A stretch of DNA of 64,000 nt from JABWBH01 sp964526695 (GTDB lineage Bacteria > Planctomycetota > Phycisphaerae > UBA1845): assembly GCA_964526695.1 (NCBI GenBank), contig CAZGJA010000042.1, positions 1-64,000 of the forward strand. The letters run 5' to 3'. The position numbers were made by a program, and so were the translations under genes. The notes below the pieces were generated by a model. The model saw nothing but the letters and a program-made list of their open reading frames with translations. It did not search any database and was not told where the DNA came from. Shown here one piece after another: positions 36,236-45,356 of this stretch (position 1 is its first letter; every line of letters starts with the position of its first letter).

Positions 36236-37282
36236 GGTGATTTCTCCTTTGCCTTCGGTTTCAGAATCCACTTGATACACACTCATAACGCTCCTCGTCG
36301 ATTACTCGCTCCGTTCGCGTCGTGCGTCGCATGACGTTGCCGCCCTGCTCGGCGCCGCGTGCGGAGCCTTCGTTCATCCTGGCTGTCACCTCCTCTCTGC
36401 AACCTGCGCAGCATGCCACTCCCTCCGGCTCGGCGCGCACAGGCGGCGTCGCGACGAAGGAAACGGAACTCAGCGTTACCGGGATGCAGGACCGCGAAGC
36501 GCGGTCGTTGGGAAAGAACAGCTTGCGGCGCGACCGTAGCACGTTTCGGGCGCACGGGTCAAGCGGCGCTGCCCGTCTGGTGCCGCCTGCCATGCCCACC
36601 TTCATCATAAGCGTGACGGGTCGCGTCTGCACGAACCGAGTCACCTGCCCCCCCGGCAGTCCGCTGCGGTCCGCGATCGCCTGGGACACCTGGGCGGCAA
36701 CCGCCAGCACCCGTTGCCGCCCCTGCACCGGGTCTGCCGTATAAAGCCGTCGTCGTCGGGTCCTCGCCCCGTCGAGGCCGTCAGGCCCTTGGGACCCGAC
36801 GAGGACGGCTACGGCAGACCCAGTGCTGCGCCACCCTGAATCCAGTCCCCACCCACCCTGCCGGTAATGCCTGAGTCCGAGGGTTCCTCGATTCCACGCC
36901 GCTTTGCACCGGTCGCACGAGCGCCTCCGACCCGCCCCTGAGAACAGGCTTGTTGCCTGGATTTTTCTTCGCGCCGCCATCGCGGATGGATAGAATGTAG
37001 CAACCGCCGTTCCCGGCGCGGCTCTTTGACAACCGCAGAGCGCCGTCCCCAAACGAGTTCAACCCCTTCGCGGGTTTACTGGCCCCCTCTCCTGCCGGGG
37101 CCTTACAAATTCCGCAGGAAACAAAGCGGCTCCATCGGAGTCGGTCGCGGGCCAAGCGGCTCCTGACTTCATTTACGAAGGGCAACATCCTATCCCATTA
37201 GCGCTCTCCTGCCCTTGAGCGAGAGAGCGGTGATGTAGGAGGAGGATGAGGCAACCTGTAAGTGAAATAGGAGATGAAGCAT
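36236..37282. other. Long gene-poor region with a very long hairpin
   Basis: No frame in these 1.05 kb has both a ribosome binding site and protein-like composition. The longest (minus, 36261-37052) is Arg/Gly/Ala-rich and looks like a shadow of GC-rich DNA. The notable content is the hairpin at 36730-36821. The region could contain an origin, a transfer site or a regulatory RNA. Confidence 0.45.
36730..36821. repeat. 92-base near-perfect hairpin
   Basis: The outer stem pairs 36730-36741 with 36810-36821 (12 bp, GGGTCTGCCGTA). After a three-base bulge, the inner stem pairs 36745-36763 with 36792-36810 (18 of 19 bp, one G/G mismatch; base 36810 can join either stem). The loop is about 28 bases. 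It is not followed by a T-run and no gene ends nearby, so it is not an ordinary terminator. Confidence 0.7.
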
Positions 37283-37582
37283 ATGCTTTGGTTATTGCGA
37301 TTGCTACTCATAGGACCCGAGTCGTTCAAGGTTCCCCGACGCCAGCCGACTTCCGTCGATACGCCGGTGGGCGACCGTCAACCGACGGACGCCTTCACCA
37401 ACGGACGGATGAAGCTGCGGGTGTGGAAGAACTACGACAAGCGTGGCGAAGTCTTTTACAACTTCGACCTGGTCCGACAGGTGGAGCATGGCCGGCACGC
37501 AAAGTCTTTCCAGTTGCAAGACCTGGAACCGGCAGTGGAATGCTTGAAGCGGGCGCTTGCCTGGGATCGAGACCGTAAGTAG
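37283..37582 (+). CDS. Small protein of unknown function
   Basis: About 99 residues. An N-terminal hydrophobic stretch (MLWLLRLLLIG) is followed by a soluble domain (RMKLRVWKNYDKRGEVFYNF then DLEPAVECLKRALAWDRD). AGGAG lies upstream; ATG 37283 has better spacing than ATG 37274. A strong terminator follows, marking it as a separately transcribed gene. No family is recognised; the soluble part looks like a small alpha/beta domain. Confidence 0.68.
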   Translation: MLWLLRLLLIGPESFKVPRRQPTSVDTPVGDRQPTDAFTNGRMKLRVWKNYDKRGEVFYNFDLVRQVEHGRHAKSFQLQDLEPAVECLKRALAWDRDRK

Positions 37583-37590
37583 CCGGACTG

Positions 37591-37620
37591 TGTAGGAGCT
37601 AACCCTCCTACACTTTTTTT
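37591..37620 (+). terminator. Intrinsic terminator
   Basis: TGTAGGAG pairs perfectly with CTCCTACA around a six-base loop, followed by C and seven Ts. It ends the gene at 37283 and also separates it from the convergent transfer operon. Confidence 0.9.
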
Positions 37621-37649
37621 ATTGCCATATCGGGCCATGGAACGCAAGC

Positions 37650-38882
37650 TCAGGGATAAAATAGCCCCATGTCGCGCCAGATCGGTGCAAGCTGCTGAAA
37701 CTCCTCGAACAGCTTGCGGTACTGGTCCCAGTCCGCGTCGGTCTTGGGATAGGGTGTGGTCCACAAGGGTCGGTCGTTCTTCTGATACTGCTGGATGTAG
37801 GCAAATCCCTTGGCGCTCTTGGCTTTGCCACAACCCGCAGAGACGAAGGTCTGGAGGTCGGTGGTGATGCCGAGCTTGACCAACGTGTTGTACGACGTCA
37901 TTTCTGAGGGGCCGTCGATGAACATCATTCGCTGACTCGTCTCGCCGTGACCGAATCGCCAGCGTCCCTTGGCCAGGAAGGGCTGATACTTGGCCTGAAC
38001 GGCCGGGTCTTCCGCCAGCTTGCGGTTGCGCGCCAGGTCGATTCCGGCTTTCTGTTGCTCCGCCTCGGCCTTGACCTTCTCGGCCTCAGCCTTGGCCAGC
38101 TCTTCGGTCTTCTTGTCGCGCTCGGCGCGGATCGCGGCCTCGATCCGCTCGGTTCGCTCGCGGGCGAGCTTCTCATCGAAATCGGCCATCGCGTCCGACA
38201 GAGTGGTCGGCCCAGGCGCGTTCGGGGCTTCACGGGCGAGTAGCTCGATGGAGCGGCGGGTGTCGGCGTAGGCTTTAATCGCGGCCTTCAGCGCCCAATC
38301 TTCTCGGTCCAGGTGACCCGTCCAGTCCTGCGACGGCGCGTAGTCGCCCGTGTCTTCCTTGATGGCGGCCTCGACCGGCTCGAACAGCAGGCGTAGCTTC
38401 TCCTTGGACGCGGACACCTGGTCCGGCGTCCAAAGTGCTTCCTGTCGATAGAGCCCGGCGAACTTCTCGACTCGTTCGGGTTCGACGGCGATTCTGCGGC
38501 CGCGTTCGTCGGTGAGCAGCACGCGAACCTCTCGGTCCCATGCGGCGAGTTGTGCCTCCACCTCGGCCAGCGTCGAGCGGACGCCTTCGATTTTCTGCCG
38601 GGCCGCCTGGAGCTTCAGACGATTCAGGGTTCGGCGCTCGCGGTCCACGGATTCGACAATTGAGTTCTCATTCGGAAGGACGGTCGATTCGCCCGCGCTC
38701 GTTAGCCCCGACGTGCCTCCTGCATTGACGAGCGCAGATTCGGTCGGTTTGGCGATGGACATGAACGAGCGCACAGTGAGCACCACGATGCCTGTCCCCA
38801 AGACGATGCAGGCGAAGATCATGACGTGGAGTCCAGAAACGTACTCGCCCAGAATGCGGCCAAATTGTTTATTGGGATTCAC
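37650..38882 (-). CDS. Membrane-anchored coiled-coil protein of the transfer operon
   Basis: A 410-residue protein with one membrane helix near residues 18-38 (LHVMIFACIVLGTGIVVLTV). A long helical middle part (about 75-130 and 225-290) has a Lys/Glu/Ala coiled coil (RAERDKKTEELAKAEAEKVK). The C-terminal globular part (about 300-410) has WRFGHGE and SAGCGKAKSAKGFAYIQQY. Its start overlaps the stop of the VirD4-like gene by four bases, so it is translated with it. It may be a structural or anchoring partner of the ATPase. The family is unknown. Confidence 0.72.
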   Translation of the reverse strand: MNPNKQFGRILGEYVSGLHVMIFACIVLGTGIVVLTVRSFMSIAKPTESALVNAGGTSGLTSAGESTVLPNENSIVESVDRERRTLNRLKLQAARQKIEGVRSTLAEVEAQLAAWDREVRVLLTDERGRRIAVEPERVEKFAGLYRQEALWTPDQVSASKEKLRLLFEPVEAAIKEDTGDYAPSQDWTGHLDREDWALKAAIKAYADTRRSIELLAREAPNAPGPTTLSDAMADFDEKLARERTERIEAAIRAERDKKTEELAKAEAEKVKAEAEQQKAGIDLARNRKLAEDPAVQAKYQPFLAKGRWRFGHGETSQRMMFIDGPSEMTSYNTLVKLGITTDLQTFVSAGCGKAKSAKGFAYIQQYQKNDRPLWTTPYPKTDADWDQYRKLFEEFQQLAPIWRDMGLFYP

Positions 38883-41800
38883 TCCGGCGGCTCCTTACTT
38901 GCAAACAGGTTATCCAAACGCTCTTCCAAGTCATCCTTCTGTTCCGGCGGCGCCGGCGGTTTGGGCGCCGCAGGGGGTCTTGCGGAGGCGGCCGTACCCG
39001 CCGATGCCGCTGAAGCTCGGGGAGGCGGAATGGCAGCGGGGGCCGACTCGCGCGGCGGAACGTAGGTTCCGGGTTGTCGGCCGGGCCAGGATGCGGCCGA
39101 GCGCCGCTCATACTCGTCCTGGGAAATATGAAAGTCGGAAAACACGGGGAACAGTCGTCCGCCAAACTGTGTCCAGCCGCGGCCGCGGGTAATCTGGACG
39201 AGGCTGTGCTGCTCGCGATCGCTGAAGCTGATCACATCGTCACGGCGGATGCGGGGGCCGTATTGTTCGCTGAGCGAGAAGCTCTCGCCGCCGATGCGGG
39301 AAGTGGTCCAGCCGTAGGTGGCGGAATACCGCGATTGCTCGCCGGAGCCGAGGCTGAGCATCTCCTGAGCCGCGAGGTCGCTGGCAGAGAATACCTGGCG
39401 CAGCCGCGTATTGGCCTGAACAGTGGGAATCAAGTTGATGTTCTCGTTCTTTTTCAGGTCGCTTAGGGTCTGGTTGGCTAGGATCACGGAGATTCCGTGC
39501 GAGCGCGCCTGGCGAAGCACGATCTCGATGTTTGTGGAGACTACCTGCTGGAACTCATCGACGAAGACGTACACCTGGTGGTTGGACTTGCCGCGATGCA
39601 CGGCCGCAGTTAGCAGCGAGTGCAGGGCGAGCTTCGCCGTTTCGCGTGCGGACGATTCCTCCAGCGGCGCGGAGAGATAAAAATACACGACGTGCGGTCG
39701 TCGCACGACCGCGGACATGTCAATTTGATAGCGGATTACTTCGGGGTTCGGGGCGGATTCGGCGGTGATGTTGAGCGCGTGATTCGCAGCGAGCAGATCC
39801 ACAACCGTGTACAGGTGCGTTCCTTCCTCGTGTTGGCGTTTTTCAATGTTGAGTTCCTTCCGCCGCGGGCGTAGATCAACGGCGAAGTATCTGCTAAGGT
39901 CGCGGAACGAACTGATGCGTTGGTCCTCCCGCAGCACCTTGACGAGCGTGTCGCGGTGGATGGCCGAAAAGTAAGAGGGTCCGAATCCCTCCCCGTAGTC
40001 GAGGCCCAGGGATTGCAGGAGGATAGAGGCCTTTTGTTGAATTGTCAGCTCCCTAAAATGACCTTGCAAGAAGGGGTTGAAGGCAAAGGTGTGTCTGCCT
40101 TGGTGGTTGGTATACCACTTGAAGCGAAGCATTTGTTTCTTGCGCTTGACCGCGCCGTTCACGTGATCGACGCGAATCCGCGCGGCTTCAAAGAGGGCGG
40201 CGTCGCCCTTGAGGTCAATGATCACGACCGACGTGTGTGGCAACCCGATGAGTTGGGCGGCGAGGGGGGCGATTCCCAGGGCGGTCTTGCCCGACCCCGT
40301 GTCTCCGGTGATGTGGGCGTGTTCGTGCAGGATGCGTCGGTCCATGAGAATGGGATAGTCCACCACTGGGTTGCAACCAAAAAAGAGGTGGTCGCATTCA
40401 CGCACTGGGCGGCCTTTTGAATCCATGACTCGGAAGCGGGACTGGCGGAGCCGGTCCACGTAAGCTTCCCAGCGAGATAGCTGAGGAACCCGCTGATACG
40501 CGCCCGGCGCGCGAGCAGTGCCTTCGAGCGTGCGCGCGTGATGAAGCAAGCGGCGGGCCCCCAAGGCGAAGGAGGTGGAGAGAAGGAAAACGCCGATGGC
40601 GGCGTAGCAGGCAAACACCGAGGCCGTCATGCTGAAGAAGAAAAACGTCTCGCCGCGGGTCATCCCCTGGAGCGTGGAGAGCAGGTAGCCTTCGTAAGAC
40701 TGCAATCGGACGGCTGCAGCGCGACGACGCGCGTTCCGTTCCTCTGTCGCCAGCCGGGCCTTGACATATGCCTCCCGCTGCGATTGGGGGATATGCTTGA
40801 GTACCTGCTCGGGAACGCGGACGTTGGATTGGGAACTCGGGCGATTGGCGGGGTTATCGAACTCCTCGCTCATCACCCACGACCGCGCTCCGGCGTCAAT
40901 CCACGGGCCGTTGCCGTAGAACAGAACGGGGATCGGGAAGTAAGCGCAGACCGGAACGAGCGCCAAGGCAAGCATGAGGGAAATGTAATAGGTCGTGATG
41001 AAGCGCCGGCGCATCGATCCGGCGGGGCTCTGGAACACGCCTGGCGCAACCGTCTGCTTGTAGTTGTAGGAAAACCATGAGGACCATGCGTCATAGACAA
41101 TTCGGCAAACCTCGATCCAGGTCGCATCCGGATACAGCCGGTGTGCCTGATGCGCGCCGTAGATGAGCAAGGCGGTGATGTAGACCAGCAGACCCGCCAA
41201 GCCACTGAAGAATGGGCCTGGTACCAGCATGGCGGTGAGGGTCGCCGCCAGCAGGGCGACCAGCACGAATGCCAGCGCGACGTAGTAGTGCTGGAGTTCG
41301 CGTCGCTCGGGTGCGAGCAGTGCGAGGGAAGGGTCATCAACTGGGGGAGCAGCGGGAGCCTCGGCAGCAGCGACTTCACGTTTGGGAGCGCCGGCCGCGG
41401 CGCGAAGCGACGCCGACGGAGAGGCGAACGCTCGCAACGTGCCGCGAAGCGTGGCATGCATCCACACGGAGCGCCAACGCATGCGCGTGGGTCGGTCGAG
41501 TTGGGGATGGGCGTGCATCCACATGGCCCGGTGGGTGACGACGGAGTGGGCGAGTTGGATGGCAAGGGCGCCCGCGATGAGCCAAAGGACGACGTGAAGC
41601 CCCGCCGTAGTCACGACGCTGAGCAACCACAGGGCCGGGCCGAGAATGCTCCAGCCAATAAGTGCCGCTCGGGGGACGCCGTTGAGATACAGGGATACTA
41701 CGTGCAACGTCATGAGCAAGGCGACGACGGAGAGGAAGAGTGAGGTGGCGGTGCTTTCGGCGACCGCTCGAACGGCGAAGGCCACGAGGGCTCCGACGCC

Positions 41801-41950
41801 GCCCGTGGCCAGGAAGAACCGCAGCGTGGCATGACGCGCTTCCTTGTCGGTGGCGTCGGTCGTGCGGTAGTCCAGCTCCATCCCGGCCGTCGGTGGGAGT
41901 AGGTCCGGAGCGAGTCCGTCATACGGGTTTTCGTGTTCAGGCGCCAGCAC
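38879..41950 (-). CDS. VirD4/TraG-like membrane DNA-translocation ATPase
   Basis: A 1023-residue protein. GTG 41950 was chosen because GGAG lies seven bases upstream and it overlaps the preceding gene by only 14 bases. The N-terminal 500 residues hold several membrane helices (for example FLSVVALLMTLHVVSLYL, LVYITALLIYG, LMLALALVPVCAY). The ATPase part has Walker A GDTGSGKTALG (about residue 553) and Walker B VYVFVDEFQQ (about 797), with ILANQTLSDL and FSDREQHSLVQITRG as in coupling proteins of conjugation systems. The C-terminus is Pro/Ala-rich with an acidic tip. It would bring DNA to a transfer channel; no other type IV secretion genes are visible in the window. Confidence 0.85.
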   Translation of the reverse strand: MLAPEHENPYDGLAPDLLPPTAGMELDYRTTDATDKEARHATLRFFLATGGVGALVAFAVRAVAESTATSLFLSVVALLMTLHVVSLYLNGVPRAALIGWSILGPALWLLSVVTTAGLHVVLWLIAGALAIQLAHSVVTHRAMWMHAHPQLDRPTRMRWRSVWMHATLRGTLRAFASPSASLRAAAGAPKREVAAAEAPAAPPVDDPSLALLAPERRELQHYYVALAFVLVALLAATLTAMLVPGPFFSGLAGLLVYITALLIYGAHQAHRLYPDATWIEVCRIVYDAWSSWFSYNYKQTVAPGVFQSPAGSMRRRFITTYYISLMLALALVPVCAYFPIPVLFYGNGPWIDAGARSWVMSEEFDNPANRPSSQSNVRVPEQVLKHIPQSQREAYVKARLATEERNARRRAAAVRLQSYEGYLLSTLQGMTRGETFFFFSMTASVFACYAAIGVFLLSTSFALGARRLLHHARTLEGTARAPGAYQRVPQLSRWEAYVDRLRQSRFRVMDSKGRPVRECDHLFFGCNPVVDYPILMDRRILHEHAHITGDTGSGKTALGIAPLAAQLIGLPHTSVVIIDLKGDAALFEAARIRVDHVNGAVKRKKQMLRFKWYTNHQGRHTFAFNPFLQGHFRELTIQQKASILLQSLGLDYGEGFGPSYFSAIHRDTLVKVLREDQRISSFRDLSRYFAVDLRPRRKELNIEKRQHEEGTHLYTVVDLLAANHALNITAESAPNPEVIRYQIDMSAVVRRPHVVYFYLSAPLEESSARETAKLALHSLLTAAVHRGKSNHQVYVFVDEFQQVVSTNIEIVLRQARSHGISVILANQTLSDLKKNENINLIPTVQANTRLRQVFSASDLAAQEMLSLGSGEQSRYSATYGWTTSRIGGESFSLSEQYGPRIRRDDVISFSDREQHSLVQITRGRGWTQFGGRLFPVFSDFHISQDEYERRSAASWPGRQPGTYVPPRESAPAAIPPPRASAASAGTAASARPPAAPKPPAPPEQKDDLEERLDNLFASKEPPE

Positions 41951-42662
41951 GGCGTTGCTCCGCGGGGAGCAGCTCCCCGATCTCCTGGACAAAGGCGTAG
42001 CGGAACTGCACCTCCTTGTGCAAGTCCTCCACGTAGCGCGCGATCTGCTTGATCCGCGCTTCGCGGATGGTCACGATGGTGATGACGAAGCGGCCCTTGC
42101 GGATGATGCTGTGTTTCCAGCTTTCGCGATGAAGCCGCTCGCTGATGAGCGTGCGCACCCGGTCCCGGATGCGTCGTAGCGGGCGCCGCGTATCGATCAA
42201 CAGGTAGCCCAGCCGCCCGCGCTCACCGTCCTTGTCGAGATAATACTCCTCCGGGATTTGCCTGCCGATGACCAACTCGGGGAACTTCTCCCGGAACTGT
42301 CGAGGGCTGAGCTTCGGGTGAATCTGCTCGCCCAGGCAGCAGAAAGCGAGCATGCCGTACACCTGGGCCAGGCGAACCGGCGACCGAAACCCCTCGCTTC
42401 CCGCCTCAAGTTGGAACTCGGTCACGGCGGCATGGGTCGGGTAGTAGTAGTTCAGGCTGCCGTAAAGCGGGGCGTCGCCCAGGTAGCCCGCCTCCCGCAT
42501 CCGCCGCACCCAACTCTTGGCGGCGTGGATGGTCTCGCCGGGCCAGTAGACGCGGCGGACGGCCTCATAGGTCGTCATGCGGAAGCAGCCGACGTGGTCG
42601 CGGAGTATCTCGGCGTCACGGTCGGTCAGGCGCACCTTGCGGGATTTCGCTTCATCTACCAT
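41937..42662 (-). CDS. Winged-helix protein, replication-relaxation-like
   Basis: A 241-residue protein. The N-terminal segment LTDRDAEILRDHVGCFRMTT then VRRMREAGYL resembles the winged-helix start of replication-relaxation family proteins found on conjugative elements. The rest is alpha/beta and basic (RRIRDRVRTLISERLHRE). It overlaps its upstream neighbour by seven bases and the ATPase gene by 14, so all are one operon. A role in starting transfer replication or regulating the operon is inferred from position only. Confidence 0.68.
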   Translation of the reverse strand: MVDEAKSRKVRLTDRDAEILRDHVGCFRMTTYEAVRRVYWPGETIHAAKSWVRRMREAGYLGDAPLYGSLNYYYPTHAAVTEFQLEAGSEGFRSPVRLAQVYGMLAFCCLGEQIHPKLSPRQFREKFPELVIGRQIPEEYYLDKDGERGRLGYLLIDTRRPLRRIRDRVRTLISERLHRESWKHSIIRKGRFVITIVTIREARIKQIARYVEDLHKEVQFRYAFVQEIGELLPAEQRRAGA

Positions 42663-43297
42663 AGCTCGTAGCGCCTCCCGCGCCGGGCACAGTCCTCGTG
42701 GAAGGCCTGGACCGTCTCCTGCGAATACTTCCCGCCAAGTTCGACCACCAGCTCAGGGCGGCCGTCACTGAATTCGAGGACGGCGTCCGGGTCCTTCAGC
42801 TTGTAACCGGCCTTGGGCCTCAGGTCCTCGCCAATCCAGGCGCCAGCGTCGTCAGGCCGTTCCCGCCGGAAAAAGAGATAGACCGCGGCCAGGTTCAAGT
42901 CGTGAGTCGCGTAAAGCGTATCGAGCCGCTTGGGGCGAACCGGCCCGCCGAATTCGTCCAGCGTTTGCCGGGTGGCGGTGAACACGCTGAGCCTCGTCGG
43001 CGGCCGGTCCACCTCCCAACGCTGGGCTAGGCTCCGGGCAATAGCAGCGCAATCCGGGTCGGGCTCGCCTGGCGACCAGATGTGAATCGGGGCGGTCAGC
43101 TCAAGCATCCGGGAAACGTAGACGTGCGTGGCGTGCAACCAGCCGGCGCCGGAAAGCTCGGTCAGGCGTCGCCGCGAGATCGCCTGGGCGTTGGAAGCCG
43201 TTGGCCACCAGGCACCAGCAAGCTGTTCAAGCGAGAACACTCGAACCCGGCAGGCCAGGGCCTCCAGAATCTCGTTGTCGCGGTCGGTTCGCTGCAT
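42656..43297 (-). CDS. Winged-helix protein with possible nuclease-like C-terminus
   Basis: A 213-residue protein and first gene of the transfer operon. Its N-terminus RTDRDNEILEALACRVRVFS then RRLTELSGAGWL parallels the next gene's winged helix. The C-terminal half has KDPDAVLEF then PELVVELGGKYS, with the Asp and Glu spacing of nuclease-like folds (the Lys of ExK is missing, G replaces it). This suits the replication-relaxation family, where a wHTH precedes a restriction-like fold. The function is inferred. Confidence 0.65.
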   Translation of the reverse strand: MQRTDRDNEILEALACRVRVFSLEQLAGAWWPTASNAQAISRRRLTELSGAGWLHATHVYVSRMLELTAPIHIWSPGEPDPDCAAIARSLAQRWEVDRPPTRLSVFTATRQTLDEFGGPVRPKRLDTLYATHDLNLAAVYLFFRRERPDDAGAWIGEDLRPKAGYKLKDPDAVLEFSDGRPELVVELGGKYSQETVQAFHEDCARRGRRYELW

Positions 43298-43852
43298 GGC
43301 TGAGCTTCGTCAAAACCGGCCTCAATTCTATCGCCGCCGGCGGCCCGAACCAATCGGGGCGCGCCGGTCCTCCGGGCGCGCAACCCTTGATGTTGGAGTT
43401 TATGCTGAACTCGATGCATCCCCTTGAATGGGCGTGAGTTATGTCCGAATGATGCTCCTGGCCGATGACCCAACAAGATGCCGAAGGGTGTGCCATGACC
43501 TGAGCCATGTGGGAACCGGCGTGGGGTGGTGCCCATGCTCGAATCTCCCAAGTCACCGACTGGCGAAGCGGCCGCACCAGTGAACCTACACTCCGGCGCC
43601 GGAATTCGAGCATGGGCTGAAAAGACTCTTCCAGCTCGACTGGCGGCGGGACTGCGGCGGCGGGGTGTCGAGGCGTCAGCCGGGGCCGGGGCGGCGGGTG
43701 CGTCGGTCAGCAAAAACACGGGTGAGCGGAATCTCCCGCCGAAGGCGGGGGGCGGCCTGCGCGGGGCCGGTGGGGGAATTCCAGCGAACTCCGCTGCCGC
43801 GATTCGCGGGTAGCCGGGTCGGAAATTGGGCCCGGCTCCGGCTTTCGTTCCG
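43298..43852. other. Gene-poor region with a long-range inverted repeat
   Basis: No convincing gene. Frames here are GC-skewed shadows without ribosome binding sites. The segment holds the promoter side of the transfer operon and the inverted repeat 43531-43617. Confidence 0.4.
43531..43617. repeat. Inverted repeat, 14-bp arms
   Basis: GCCCATGCTCGAAT (43531-43544) is repeated inverted at 43604-43617 around 59 bases. The spacer contains a further partial stem (ACTGG/CCAGT). The layout is that of a cruciform, small palindromic element or recombination site; no coding function. Confidence 0.6.
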
Positions 43853-44581
43853 TCAGGCAGCGGCTCGTCGCACTCCGGCGTTGCGGAACACGACGCAGTA
43901 CTCGTGCCGGATGGGCACTTCCTCCATTTTGCCGTACGTTTTCCGGTCGGACCGGCAGTTGTGCTGCAGCTTGATGATGACCGAAGCCAGCTTGCCGAGT
44001 TGGGTCTCCAGGTTCAGCACGTCGCGGACCATCGGGTAGTACCGCCCGTGCTTGCGGATGTCGCCGACCAGAACGGCCAGCCTACCGCCGGGGGCCAACG
44101 CGGCCGCACAGCGGCAAAGGCAAACGCGGAGCCGTTCGACGAATGCGTCGTAGTCCTCGCAACTGCTCAGGTCGGCGGGGTTGTCGCTGTAGCGCACGAT
44201 GTTCCAGTACGGCGGGTGAATCCAAACCAGGTCGTACTCGCCCGGCAGGTCGTGGGCATGGAGGTTGAACCCGGCGTGCAGGTCGCTCCCCCAGTACTCA
44301 ATCTGCGTGCCAGCCTTGCGGTTGAGCCACTCGACGACATGGCGGGTGGTTCCCGAGCCTTCCATGGGGTCGGCTACCCGCCTGGCTCCGTAGCGAACCA
44401 CGAGGCCCACGAAGAGCCGGCCGTCGCAGTTACCCGGGAATTTCGGGTCGCCCCAGAGATTGCATCGCTGCGGAAAGGAAACGACGGAGCCCATGCTCTC
44501 GGCATGTTCCTTCACGCGGGTCTGTATCGGTGTTTGTTTCAGTGTCTCGGATGTCATTGTGTTGGATTGCTTGCCATTCAT
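43853..44581 (-). CDS. DNA methyltransferase (orphan, N4/N6 type)
   Basis: About 242 residues from ATG 44581 (start uncertain; 44596 and 44554 are alternatives). The catalytic motif IV is HPPYW in DLVWIHPPYWN, and the SAM motif is ADPMEGSGTTRHV. A CRCAAALAPGGRLAVLVGDIRKHG segment matches the later strands of the methylase fold. The His in place of Asp in motif IV (HPPYW for DPPYW) is unusual but read directly. There is no restriction partner nearby, so it is an orphan methylase, typical of mobile elements avoiding host restriction. Confidence 0.8.
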   Translation of the reverse strand: MNGKQSNTMTSETLKQTPIQTRVKEHAESMGSVVSFPQRCNLWGDPKFPGNCDGRLFVGLVVRYGARRVADPMEGSGTTRHVVEWLNRKAGTQIEYWGSDLHAGFNLHAHDLPGEYDLVWIHPPYWNIVRYSDNPADLSSCEDYDAFVERLRVCLCRCAAALAPGGRLAVLVGDIRKHGRYYPMVRDVLNLETQLGKLASVIIKLQHNCRSDRKTYGKMEEVPIRHEYCVVFRNAGVRRAAA

Positions 44582-44619
44582 TGCTTCTGTTTCCATTTGC
44601 CTCATTTGGTTGTGAAGGC

Positions 44620-44641
44620 CGAGCGGCACAAACGCCGCTCG
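44620..44641. repeat. Intergenic hairpin
   Basis: CGAGCGGC-ACAAAC-GCCGCTCG, a perfect 8-bp stem between two leftward genes. No T-run follows. Confidence 0.55.
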
Positions 44642-44655
44642 ACCGGTGTTATTTG

Positions 44656-45309
44656 TCAGCGTTTGTTTTGATGGGAACACTTCGGCTTCTGCATTTGATA
44701 CCGGAGAGAATCCTCGCCCAAGTCGATGAGGCGATGCAATCGCCACCGGATTTCAATCTCATAGCTCAGACCCAGTTCCTGGTTGAGCTCCGCGCGCCCG
44801 TCAAAGACGAGGCTGTCGAAGTCTCGCCAGCCGCCGAACCAGATTTCCTGGAACGCACTTTGGACTTGGGCAGCCACACACGGACAATGCCCTTGCGGTT
44901 GCTCTTTCTGGTTTTCGCTGGTGTCTGTGCTCATGGTTTCTCTCACCTCCTTGACACCGGGCGGCTCGAACGCCTCTTGGATGGCTTGGTCAGTAATTCC
45001 AAGCATGCAGTCGAATTCGTCACGTTCATCGTCACCCTCCCACGCGTCGAGCACGTGTAGAGCAGTACCCATCTGGACGTAGGCGAAAAACACGGGATAC
45101 CAGCTGAATCGGCCGCAGTAGAGCCGGACCCGGTTCTTGCGATTCCACCAAGAACGTCTCTCCGGCTGGTGCAGCCGAGGGAGTTGGTCGTGCAGCTCAC
45201 CGATAGCGGCTATGCCATCGAGCGGACTGAAAAGGTCATCGAGACGGTTCGTAACGCTATGGTCCATGATGACGATGAACTCGGAGGGGGATTGTTTGGT
45301 GTGTGTCAT
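44656..45309 (-). CDS. Protein of unknown function
   Basis: A 217-residue protein from ATG 45309, with AAGGAG six bases upstream. Features: DLFSPLDGIAAIGELHDQLP, an aromatic-rich patch (RVRLYCGRFSWYPVFFAYVQ), an acidic region (WEGDDERDEFDC) and a second half beginning SAFQEIWFGGWRDFDSLVFD. No family signature is seen. It lies between two hairpins in a group of three leftward genes with the methylase. Confidence 0.68.
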   Translation of the reverse strand: MTHTKQSPSEFIVIMDHSVTNRLDDLFSPLDGIAAIGELHDQLPRLHQPERRSWWNRKNRVRLYCGRFSWYPVFFAYVQMGTALHVLDAWEGDDERDEFDCMLGITDQAIQEAFEPPGVKEVRETMSTDTSENQKEQPQGHCPCVAAQVQSAFQEIWFGGWRDFDSLVFDGRAELNQELGLSYEIEIRWRLHRLIDLGEDSLRYQMQKPKCSHQNKR

Positions 45310-45331
45310 GGTCTTCTCCTTTTGTTTGAAC

Positions 45332-45352
45332 GCTGGCGGCTGCACCGCCAGC
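45332..45352. repeat. Intergenic hairpin
   Basis: GCTGGCGG-CTGCA-CCGCCAGC, a perfect 8-bp stem just downstream of the 45357 gene stop and upstream of the 44656 gene. Similar in size and position to the hairpin at 44620. Confidence 0.55.
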
Positions 45353-45356
45353 ACGT

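Noticed and set aside
36261..37052. 263-codon minus-strand open frame
   Set aside because: No ribosome binding site, Arg/Gly/Ala-rich, and it crosses the long hairpin. Typical shadow of GC-rich DNA.
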